This document shows positions 57,461-64,000 of a stretch of DNA of 64,000 nt, one piece after another. The notes under the pieces are model-generated. The model made no database searches. It was not told where the DNA came from and saw nothing but the letters and a program-made list of their open reading frames with translations. The stretch spans positions 1 through 64,000 of the forward strand of contig JAPPBN010000032.1 in NCBI GenBank assembly GCA_026705025.1, written 5' to 3'. Every line of letters starts with the position of its first letter. Position 1 is the stretch's first letter. This stretch comes from Bin125 sp026705025 (GTDB lineage: Bacteria; Chloroflexota; Dehalococcoidia; Bin125). The position numbers were made by a program, and so were the translations under genes.

Positions 57461-57503
57461 CTCCCCCCTCTGGGGGGAGCTGTCCCGTAGGGACTGAGGG
57501 GGG
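57461..57503. repeat. Palindromic intergenic repeat, family B, copy 2
   Basis: CTCCCCCCTCTGGGGGGAGC then TGTCCCGTAGGGACT, then GAGGGGGG. It lies between the divergent HIT-like and DUF1015 genes, a position that does not suit a terminator. Confidence 0.8.
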
Positions 57504-57554
57504 CTCCCGCCTGCGGGAGTTGGCCGCGCTCCGACCCACCGAGGATTCCCCACC

Positions 57555-58772
57555 ATGGTCAACGTCCAACCCTTCCGAGGCCTCCGCTACGACCCCGACG
57601 TGGTCGGCGACTGGGGCGCCGTCCTCGGTCCGCCCTACGACATCGTCGACGCGGCCCAGACCGCCGAGCTCAAGGCCTCGAACCCGTACCAGATCGCACA
57701 TATCGAGACCGCCGTCGGTGATGACATCGCCACAGCCGCACAAACACTGCGTGACTGGCGCTCTGCTGGCGCCGTCGTTCAGGACCAGGCGCCCGCGTAC
57801 TACCTGCATGAGCACCACTTCGGCGACGGCCCCGAGCGTCAGGTCCGCCGGGCGATCTTCGGCGCGGTCGAGTTGACGCCCTGGGGCGACGGCGTCATGG
57901 CTCACGAACGCACCATGCCCGGGCCCCGCGCCACTCGTACCGCGCTGCGCTCGATCGTGGGTGCCGACGTTTCGCCGCTGATGGCGTTCGTGCCCGATGC
58001 CGACGGCGCCCTGACCGAGATGATCGACATCGCCTCCCAACTTCCGCTCCTCTACGAGGGCACAGATCCCACCGGGGATTTCCACACCCTGCGCCGCATC
58101 GACGGCGCCAACACGGTCATGCGAATCAGCGACGCGTTCGCCAACGACACCATTTACATGGCCGACGGACATCACCGCTACGAGTCCGCGCTCGCGTCGA
58201 TCGACGATCGTCCCGGTTCGCGAAGCGTGTTGATGGGCGTCGCCTGCGCCGGCGATCCGGCACTGGTCGTCGGCGCGACGCACCGCGTCGTCCACACCGA
58301 TGTTCCGGCCAGCCTCCTGGCCCAGCTCGGCCGGAGCTTCCAAATCAAGGAGTCAACCGCAGACGCCCTCATCGCCAGCTTGCCCGACGGCAGCCCGGCG
58401 ATCGGACTCATCACCGGACAGGGAGTCTGGCTGTTGGAACCAACAGATGCTGCCGTGCGCGCCATGCCCGGCGACGTCCCCGACGCCTGGCGCAATCTGG
58501 CCCCCGCCGTCCTCCAGCACGTCATCCTTGAACCACTGCTTCGCATCGACGCCGACGCCCTCGCCGGCGGTCAGGCCGTCACCTACACCCACCACCTTGA
58601 CGAGCTCCTCGAAGCAATCGCCAGCGGAAGCGCCAACGCCGCGTTCGTACTCCCCGCGCCCACACTCCAGGACGTGATCGACACCGCCGACGCCGGCAGC
58701 TTCATGCCCCAGAAGAGTACCTACTTCGTCCCCAAACTCCCCACCGGCCTCGTCCTCCATTCGCTCGAATAA
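57555..58772 (+). CDS. DUF1015 family protein
   Basis: A 405-residue DUF1015 protein. Family landmarks are VNVQPFRGLRYDP, LGPPYDIVDAAQ, NPYQIAHIET and YMADGHHRYESAL near the middle, plus FMPQKSTYFVPKLPTGLVLH at the C-terminal end. The family has no settled biochemical role; some members were linked to serine metabolism. Its neighbour serA encodes the first serine-pathway enzyme, 63 bp away and convergent, which fits but does not prove that link. Confidence 0.85.
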   Translation: MVNVQPFRGLRYDPDVVGDWGAVLGPPYDIVDAAQTAELKASNPYQIAHIETAVGDDIATAAQTLRDWRSAGAVVQDQAPAYYLHEHHFGDGPERQVRRAIFGAVELTPWGDGVMAHERTMPGPRATRTALRSIVGADVSPLMAFVPDADGALTEMIDIASQLPLLYEGTDPTGDFHTLRRIDGANTVMRISDAFANDTIYMADGHHRYESALASIDDRPGSRSVLMGVACAGDPALVVGATHRVVHTDVPASLLAQLGRSFQIKESTADALIASLPDGSPAIGLITGQGVWLLEPTDAAVRAMPGDVPDAWRNLAPAVLQHVILEPLLRIDADALAGGQAVTYTHHLDELLEAIASGSANAAFVLPAPTLQDVIDTADAGSFMPQKSTYFVPKLPTGLVLHSLE

Positions 58773-58791
58773 CCAGGAGGCCCCCTTCTGA

Positions 58792-58826
58792 CTCCCTCTC
58801 CCCGGGGGAGAGGGCTGGGGTGAGGG
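58792..58826. repeat. Palindromic intergenic repeat, family A, copy 6
   Basis: CTCCCTCTCCCCGGGGGAGAGGG followed by TGGGGTGAGGG. It lies between the convergent DUF1015 and serA genes, where a hairpin could stop transcription from both sides. Confidence 0.8.
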
Positions 58827-58834
58827 CCGTCCCT

Positions 58835-60448
58835 CTACATCTGCGCCTGCGACACGTCTTCCACCCCATCGATCCCACTGATCACCCCTGCCTCCTCCAC
58901 CGACAGCGCCCGCGATATCGTCAGCGCCATCAACGACATCTCCGACGGATCATCCGGGCTGAAGCCAACGTCCATCGCCGCGATGTTCACTTCGAGACGT
59001 CCCAGCGCCATCCCTACTTCGCCAATCCGCCCCGGACGGTCTTCATTTCGAAGCACGAGCAAATGCAGATGATCTGGCGCTTCCCCCGGACGAGTAAGTG
59101 GACTGCGAATATGCACGTAGAACCCGTTGATCTCCACCACCGCCGGTCGCCCGTGTTCCAGCGTGCCCATCAGCGAGGTCTCGCCCGACGACGTACGTAG
59201 CTCCACCGTGATCGATGAGGTGTACGGCTCCGCGTCCGGCGTCTTGCGCTCCGAAATTCGCCAGCCGCGATGCGCAATCACGTTGTTGATGTTGACCAGG
59301 TTCACGTGCTCGTCCGAAATCGGCGCCAGCAGTCCCGCGACGACCGACGCCTTCAGGGGCGTCACGTCGTGATTGGCGATCTCGCCGCGATAGCGAATCA
59401 CGATGTCGCGCCACTGGCCCGACGCGAGCTGGGTCGCCAGACGACCGCACATCTCCGCCACCGACAGGTACGGCCCGACCGCCTCCAGTGACTCCGGATC
59501 GATCAGCGGCGCATTCACCGCCGCCTGCGACGGCTGCCCGCGCAGCACCTTGAGCGTTTCCGTGGCGATATCGACCGCCACCCGCTCCTGCGCCTCCTGC
59601 GTCGACGCGCCGAGATGCGGAGTCGCCAGCACTCGTGGATGGCCGACCAACGGATTCTCATTTGCAGGTTCGACCGCGAACACATCCAGCGCCGCACCTC
59701 CCAGCCGATCCGAATCCAGGGCCGAGGACAGCGCCGCTTCGTCGATCAGCCGGCCGCGAGCGGTATTGACCAGCAACGCGCCCCGCCTCATCTGCTCAAA
59801 CTCGTCCGGACCCAACAGCGGCGGCGCGTCCGGCGACGCCGACGAATGCAGGGTGATGACATCCGACGTTGCCAACAGATCGCTCAGTTCCACCAACTCC
59901 ACCCCAACGCTCCGCGCACGTTCTTCGGACACGAATGGGTCGAACGCAATCGTCCGCATCTCCATCGCCTGGAGGCGGCGCGCCACCGCCGCGCCGACCA
60001 GGCCCAGGCCAACAATCCCCGCCGTCTTCCCGCGCAGCTCTGCTCCGACGAAGTCCGAGCGATTCCATTCGCCCGATTTCAGCGACGCATTCGCCTCGGG
60101 CAGATGCCGAGACAACGACAGCAACAGCGCGATCGTCAGCTCGGCAGCCGAGACCGTGTTCCCGCCGGCTGCATTCAGCACGATGATCCCACGCTCCGAC
60201 GCCGCATCGATGTCGATGTTGTCAACCCCGGCTCCGGCCCGGCCGATCACGCGAAGTGTCGGAGCGGCCTCGATCAACTCCCGATCCACACGTGTCCCGC
60301 TGCGGACGACCAGCCCCTGGCAACCAGAGATCGCCGCAATCAACTCGGCCCGCGACAACCCCTCCCACGCATCAACCTCCGCATCAGCGCGCAGGATCGC
60401 CAACCCCTCCTCCGCCAGCGACTCACTGACCAGAATGCGATTCATCAC
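58835..60448 (-). CDS. serA: D-3-phosphoglycerate dehydrogenase (SerA, long form)
   Basis: A 537-residue protein of the long serA type: substrate and NAD domains, an intervening domain and a C-terminal ACT domain. The nucleotide motif is VGLGLVGAAVARRLQAME, and catalytic residues lie in NTARGRLIDE and ATPHLGASTQEAQERVA. The ACT end (LLVLRNEDRPGRIGEVGMAL) gives serine feedback control in relatives. It oxidises 3-phosphoglycerate, the first step to serine. It lies beside the class V aminotransferase on the same strand with a family-B repeat between. Confidence 0.93.
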   Translation of the reverse strand: MMNRILVSESLAEEGLAILRADAEVDAWEGLSRAELIAAISGCQGLVVRSGTRVDRELIEAAPTLRVIGRAGAGVDNIDIDAASERGIIVLNAAGGNTVSAAELTIALLLSLSRHLPEANASLKSGEWNRSDFVGAELRGKTAGIVGLGLVGAAVARRLQAMEMRTIAFDPFVSEERARSVGVELVELSDLLATSDVITLHSSASPDAPPLLGPDEFEQMRRGALLVNTARGRLIDEAALSSALDSDRLGGAALDVFAVEPANENPLVGHPRVLATPHLGASTQEAQERVAVDIATETLKVLRGQPSQAAVNAPLIDPESLEAVGPYLSVAEMCGRLATQLASGQWRDIVIRYRGEIANHDVTPLKASVVAGLLAPISDEHVNLVNINNVIAHRGWRISERKTPDAEPYTSSITVELRTSSGETSLMGTLEHGRPAVVEINGFYVHIRSPLTRPGEAPDHLHLLVLRNEDRPGRIGEVGMALGRLEVNIAAMDVGFSPDDPSEMSLMALTISRALSVEEAGVISGIDGVEDVSQAQM

Positions 60449-60457
60449 ATGACCCAG

Positions 60458-60500
60458 AGCTCCCCCTTTGGGGGAGCTGCCGCGAAGCGGCTGAGGGGGC
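60458..60500. repeat. Palindromic intergenic repeat, family B, copy 4
   Basis: AGCTCCCCCTTTGGGGGAGCT then GCCGC-GAA-GCGGC, then TGAGGGGGC. It lies between serA and the aminotransferase, both on the minus strand. Confidence 0.8.
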
Positions 60501-60514
60501 CGCCGAGCGACTCA

Positions 60515-61639
60515 TTACCCGTCAATCCCTGGAATAACCGCGCCCTCAGCCGCTGAGAATCCCTCCGCGACCAGCGCCTGCTGCAGCGCCGAGAAGCAGG
60601 CCGCAAACTCGCTCTCGTCCAGGTAGCCCAGATGGCCGATCCGCCAGATCGACGCCGCCAGCTTGCCTTGGCCGCCGGCGATCACCACATCATGATCCTC
60701 ACGCAGGCGCTTCGTTACCGCCGTGCCGGTCACGCCCTCGGGCACCTTGATCGCCGTCACCGTGTCCGACGCATACTGCTCATCAGCCAGCAACTCGAGG
60801 CCGAGCGCCTTGGCCGCCGAGCGAGTCCACGAAGCAAATCGATAATGCCTCGCGTAAATCGCCTCCGGGCCCTCCTCAATCAGCATCGGCAGTGCCGCGT
60901 CCATGGCGTACATCGTCGGCAGCGCCGGCGTCCACGGCGGTTGACCGCGCTCGGCGTAATCGTGGTGCGTCGTCAGATCGAAGTAGAAGCTCGGCATCGT
61001 CGATGTCTTCGTCGCCTCCCAGCCACGCTCCGACAGCGCCGCCATCGCCAGTCCGGGCGGCGAGAGCCAGCCCTTTTGCGAAGCCGTCACCACCGCGTCC
61101 AGGCCCCAGTCGTCCATCTGCATCTCCACCGATCCCAGCGACGACACCGCGTCAACAATGATCAGCGGATCGGCCACTTCGCGCACGGCCGCCGCAATCT
61201 CGCCAATCGGGTTGGTCACCCCGGTGGAGGTCTCGTTGTGCGTGATCAACAGCGCGTCGTAGTCGTCTTCCTGGATCAGCTCGGCGACCAGCTCAGGCGT
61301 CGCCGCCTCGCCCCATTCGATGTCTGAACGCGTCACTTCGGCTCCATACCGTTCCGCGATGGTCCCGAACCGATCCCCGAACGAGCCCACGGCCACGCAC
61401 AGCGCCTTGTCGCCCACCGACAGCGTGTTGACGATTGCCGCCTCCATCGCTCCGGTGCCCGACGCCGTAATCAGCAGGATCTCCTGGTCGGTGCCGAAAA
61501 ACGGCTGGATGCCCGCCGTGAGTCGCTCCTGCAACTCGGCGAACTCGGGGCCGCGGTGGTTGATCATTTCACCGGCGGCAGCGGCCAATACCTCGGGCGG
61601 ACATGGAGTCGGACCGGGAATACGCAGATTCGTGGACAT
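60515..61639 (-). CDS. Class V aminotransferase (serine/alanine-glyoxylate type)
   Basis: A 374-residue PLP enzyme; ATG 61639 is chosen because the family starts with LRIPGPTPCPPEVL. The Schiff-base Lys is Lys189 in TASQKGWLSPPG, preceded by IIVDAVSSLGSVEMQMDDWG with the Asp that contacts the pyridine N. Close relatives include serine-glyoxylate, alanine-glyoxylate and archaeal-type phosphoserine-pathway aminotransferases. Beside serA, a role as the second step of serine synthesis is the natural guess, but no phosphoserine-type residues were checked. It is divergent from selA. Confidence 0.9.
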   Translation of the reverse strand: MSTNLRIPGPTPCPPEVLAAAAGEMINHRGPEFAELQERLTAGIQPFFGTDQEILLITASGTGAMEAAIVNTLSVGDKALCVAVGSFGDRFGTIAERYGAEVTRSDIEWGEAATPELVAELIQEDDYDALLITHNETSTGVTNPIGEIAAAVREVADPLIIVDAVSSLGSVEMQMDDWGLDAVVTASQKGWLSPPGLAMAALSERGWEATKTSTMPSFYFDLTTHHDYAERGQPPWTPALPTMYAMDAALPMLIEEGPEAIYARHYRFASWTRSAAKALGLELLADEQYASDTVTAIKVPEGVTGTAVTKRLREDHDVVIAGGQGKLAASIWRIGHLGYLDESEFAACFSALQQALVAEGFSAAEGAVIPGIDG

Positions 61640-61760
61640 TGCTAGCTCACACCGTTCTTTACGATGAATGGAGTCACTGGATCGTCCAGTGTCATTGGAG
61701 CGCCCAAACACAGAGCTGTTCGTCGCTGGTCGAATCGTATCAGCGCGACTGACCTTGACC

Positions 61761-63167
61761 ATGTCGAACCCATCCGACACTCCCTCAGATCTGTCGCACA
61801 AACTGCGCTCTCTGCCCAGCGTCGACCGCGTGCTTTCCGAGCCCGCCCTCAGCGCCGCGTTGGAACAATGGCCCAGATCCCAGGTCGTCGATGCCGTCCG
61901 CGCCGAGCTGGACAGCGCCCGCGCCTTGCTCGGCAACGGCGCCGCCACCGCGCTCGCTCCCGCCGACATCGCCGAGTCGGCCCGTCACGCCCTGAACGGG
62001 CAGCTGCAGCCGTCCCTGCGCCGAGTGATCAATGCCACCGGCGTCATAATCCACACCAACCTCGGTCGCGCCCCCGTCTCCGAGGCCGCCGCCAGGGCCA
62101 TGTCCGAAGCCGCAGCCGGCTACTCCAACCTCGAATACGACCTCGACGCCGGCGAGCGCGGCTCACGCGCCAACCATCTGGAATCTCTGCTCCAGTCCCT
62201 GACCGGCGCCGAGGCCGGTGTTGCCGTCAACAACAACGCCGCCGCGCTCTACTTCGTCATGGCCGCGTTTTGCGCCAGCCGCGAGGTGCTCGTCTCTCGA
62301 GGCCAGGCCGTCGAGATCGGCGGCGGCTTCCGCATCCCCGACGTCCTGCGCGACGCGGGCGCCACCCTGGTCGAAGTCGGCACCACCAACCGCACCCGAG
62401 CCTCCGACTACGCCGCAGTCATGCACAGCGATACGGCGGCAATCCTCCGAGTCCACTCCTCAAACTTCCGCATCGTCGGCTTTACCGAGGAACCATCGCT
62501 GGCCGAGCTCCGCAAGGTCACCGACCGCAACACGAGGGGGCTCCCGACGCTGCTGATCGACGACGTCGGCAGCGGTTGTCTGCTCGACACCCGCCAGTTC
62601 GGGCTCGCCTACGAACCACGACCGCAGGACAGCATCGACGCAGGCGCCGACCTCGTCCTCTTCAGCGGCGACAAGCTGCTCGGCGGACCCCAGGCCGGAC
62701 TGATCATCGGCAAGCAAGCCGCGGTCAACCGGCTCCGCTCCCATCCCCTGATGCGCGTCCTCCGACTCGACAAGGCGGCCATCGCCGGACTCAGCGTCAC
62801 ACTCCAGCACTATCTCCTCGGAGAGGCCGTCGAAACCGTCCCAATCTGGCGCATGATCGCGGCCGATGCCGAGCAACTGCGCGAACGCGCAGAACAGTGG
62901 CGTGCCGCTATCGGTGTCGGCGAAATCGAACCGTCCGCTTCCGCCATCGGCGGCGGCTCACTCCCTGCCGAGACCCGTCCCACGTTCGTTTGGACGCTGA
63001 CACACCAGCATCCCACCAACGCCGCCCGACAGCTCCGCGATCGAGCAGTGCCGATCATCACCCGCGTCGAACACGACCGTCTGGTCCTCGACCCGCGCAC
63101 TGTCCTGCCCGGCGAGGACGCCGAGGTCATCGCCGCCCTCCAGCAGCTGGCCGGCGGCGAAGCGTGA
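61761..63167 (+). CDS. selA: L-seryl-tRNA(Sec) selenium transferase
   Basis: With ATG 61761 the protein has 468 residues, close to E. coli SelA (463). An upstream ATG at 61668 would add 31 residues outside the family. The N-terminus fits (LRSLPSVDRVLSEPALSAAL), then INATGVIIHTNLGRAPVSEA, a GSRANHLESLLQSLTGAEAG region and the PLP Lys305 in FSGDKLLGGPQAGLIIG. It converts Ser-tRNA(Sec) to Sec-tRNA with selenophosphate. Its presence supports reading the in-frame TGAs at 5405 and 13024 as selenocysteine. selB, selC and selD were not seen here. The next gene overlaps its stop. Confidence 0.95.
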   Translation: MSNPSDTPSDLSHKLRSLPSVDRVLSEPALSAALEQWPRSQVVDAVRAELDSARALLGNGAATALAPADIAESARHALNGQLQPSLRRVINATGVIIHTNLGRAPVSEAAARAMSEAAAGYSNLEYDLDAGERGSRANHLESLLQSLTGAEAGVAVNNNAAALYFVMAAFCASREVLVSRGQAVEIGGGFRIPDVLRDAGATLVEVGTTNRTRASDYAAVMHSDTAAILRVHSSNFRIVGFTEEPSLAELRKVTDRNTRGLPTLLIDDVGSGCLLDTRQFGLAYEPRPQDSIDAGADLVLFSGDKLLGGPQAGLIIGKQAAVNRLRSHPLMRVLRLDKAAIAGLSVTLQHYLLGEAVETVPIWRMIAADAEQLRERAEQWRAAIGVGEIEPSASAIGGGSLPAETRPTFVWTLTHQHPTNAARQLRDRAVPIITRVEHDRLVLDPRTVLPGEDAEVIAALQQLAGGEA

Positions 63168-63964
63168 TCGTCCTCGGCGCGGTCCTCCCGCATCCACCCA
63201 TCCTCCTGCCCCAGATCGCGCAGGGACGCGAGGTCCACGTGCAGGCCACGTTGAATGCATACGAAACCATCGCGGTTCGCATTCATGAACTCGACGTCCA
63301 GCGACTCCTCCTGATCTCCACCCACGGCATCGTCACCCTCAATCGGTTCCACACCCTCGGCGCCGACCTCTCCGGCAACTTCGAGCGCTTCGGCCATCCC
63401 GGCCTCACATTCGAACACTCAGTCGATCAGGAGATGGCGCAGCTCCTCGTCGCGGCAGCCGAAGCCGCAGACCTCCCCCTCACGCAAACCAGCATCTGGG
63501 AACAGTCCGACCACTCGGTCGGAGTCCCAATCACCTTGCTCGCCGACGCACTCCCGCCAAGAGTCGGCGTCGTCAGCATCAGCTTCTGTCCTCCCGCCGA
63601 CCACTACCGGCTCGGCCAGACCATCGGCCACGCGCTCGCATCCCTCGACGAGCCGACCGCCATTATCGCCTCCGGCGACGCCGTCCACCGCCTCAACGAG
63701 GACTCGCCCCGAGGCAGTCATCCCCGCGGCGAAGAAGTCCAGCAGACCTACGAAACCGCCCTCACCAACTGGGATCACGAGGCGCTGATAGCGATCGACG
63801 AGTCCCTCCGTCGCGACGTTGACGAATCCGTCGTCTCCCCCACCCTGATCCTCATGGGCGCCATGCAGGAGTTGGGTGCAAACCCGCGTATCCTGTGCTC
63901 GGAGCATCCCTGGGGCGTTGGTTATGTCACCGCGTTGGTGGATACGACCCCGGAACACCACTGA
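63164..63964 (+). CDS. Class III extradiol dioxygenase-like protein (LigB/MEMO fold)
   Basis: A 266-residue protein beginning with GTG that overlaps the selA TGA (GTGA), suggesting translational coupling. It opens with GAVLPHPPILLPQIAQG, the LigB-superfamily start, and later has ISTHGIV, EQSDHSVGVPITLL and IASGDAVHRLNEDSPRGSHP with further His and Glu candidates for a metal site. The superfamily holds ring-cleaving dioxygenases and MEMO-type proteins. Which it is cannot be decided. The tight link to selA is unusual. A possible MutS2 gene starts 2 bp after its stop. Confidence 0.75.
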   Translation: MIVLGAVLPHPPILLPQIAQGREVHVQATLNAYETIAVRIHELDVQRLLLISTHGIVTLNRFHTLGADLSGNFERFGHPGLTFEHSVDQEMAQLLVAAAEAADLPLTQTSIWEQSDHSVGVPITLLADALPPRVGVVSISFCPPADHYRLGQTIGHALASLDEPTAIIASGDAVHRLNEDSPRGSHPRGEEVQQTYETALTNWDHEALIAIDESLRRDVDESVVSPTLILMGAMQELGANPRILCSEHPWGVGYVTALVDTTPEHH

Positions 63965-63966
63965 TC

Positions 63967-64000
63967 ATGGACGCCAAGAGCATCGCCGTCCTCGAGTTCC
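63967..64000 (+). CDS. Start of a gene, possibly endonuclease MutS2; runs off the window
   Basis: Only 11 codons are inside the window. They read MDAKSIAVLEF, and the LEF ending resembles the N-terminus of MutS2 proteins, which begin with a similar LEFPKIL-type segment. The ATG lies 2 bp after the preceding stop, suggesting the same operon. This is a weak call from very few residues. Confidence 0.35.
   Translation, partial: MDAKSIAVLEF

Noticed and set aside
57402..58343. Upstream extension of the HIT-like gene to 602 codons
   Set aside because: The extension is antisense to the DUF1015 gene, which has clear family motifs. The family-like protein begins at ATG 57401.
61668..61760. An earlier selA start at 61668
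   Set aside because: It would add 31 residues unlike the family. The 468-residue form from 61761 matches the E. coli length.
1..64000. selC (tRNA-Sec), selB or selD
   Set aside because: I looked through the intergenic gaps and the gene products for them and saw none. They are expected elsewhere in the genome.

Overview
The window looks like a chromosomal segment of a GC-rich bacterium, most likely a Chloroflexota member. The basis is a DUF3090 protein (a family known mainly from Actinobacteria and Chloroflexota), Tat- and Lpp-type lipoproteins with long Gln-rich linkers, an ssrA tag whose core resembles what I recall for Dehalococcoides, and gene content rich in amidases, crotonases, CoA-transferases and solute-binding proteins. 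This placement is inference. No rRNA or tRNA gene, insertion sequence, CRISPR array or prophage was seen.

Layout. 0-5 kb: the start of an NDP-forming acyl-CoA synthetase, an alpha/beta hydrolase, then a leftward amidase / crotonase / MoaD-like group and two small Cys-rich proteins. 5-16 kb: a peroxiredoxin and a two-domain rhodanese, each with an in-frame TGA exactly where the catalytic Cys belongs and a hairpin just after it (predicted selenoproteins), among DUF3090, MFS, nitroreductase, FabD-like, VOC and S41 protease genes and two redox lipoproteins. 16-24 kb: NudC, formate-THF ligase and a glycine-betaine-type ABC transporter whose binding protein is an internal tandem duplication. 24-30.5 kb: smpB, tmRNA, an XRE regulator and a peptide-type ABC system without ATPases. 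30.6-38 kb: mutL-mutS and a NuoE/NuoF-like pair. 38-44.4 kb: SMP-30, SDR, dienelactone hydrolase and an orphan peptide-binding protein. 44.4-52.5 kb: an accessory stretch with an NrtS-like protein, a DUF262/DUF1524 (GmrSD-like) protein, acyl-CoA dehydrogenase, a fused CaiB/BaiF CoA-transferase, a phosphatase and an Mrr-like endonuclease. 52.6-64 kb: a ThDP enzyme, an amidase, RNase PH, a HIT-like protein, DUF1015, serA, a class V aminotransferase, selA, a LigB-like protein and the first codons of a possible mutS2.

How it fits together. The most informative theme is selenium. Two redox enzymes appear to use selenocysteine, and selA, which makes Sec-tRNA from Ser-tRNA, lies in the same window beside two serine-pathway genes. 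selB, selC and selD were not found here. Intergenic spaces carry three families of short palindromic repeats, often as inverted pairs.
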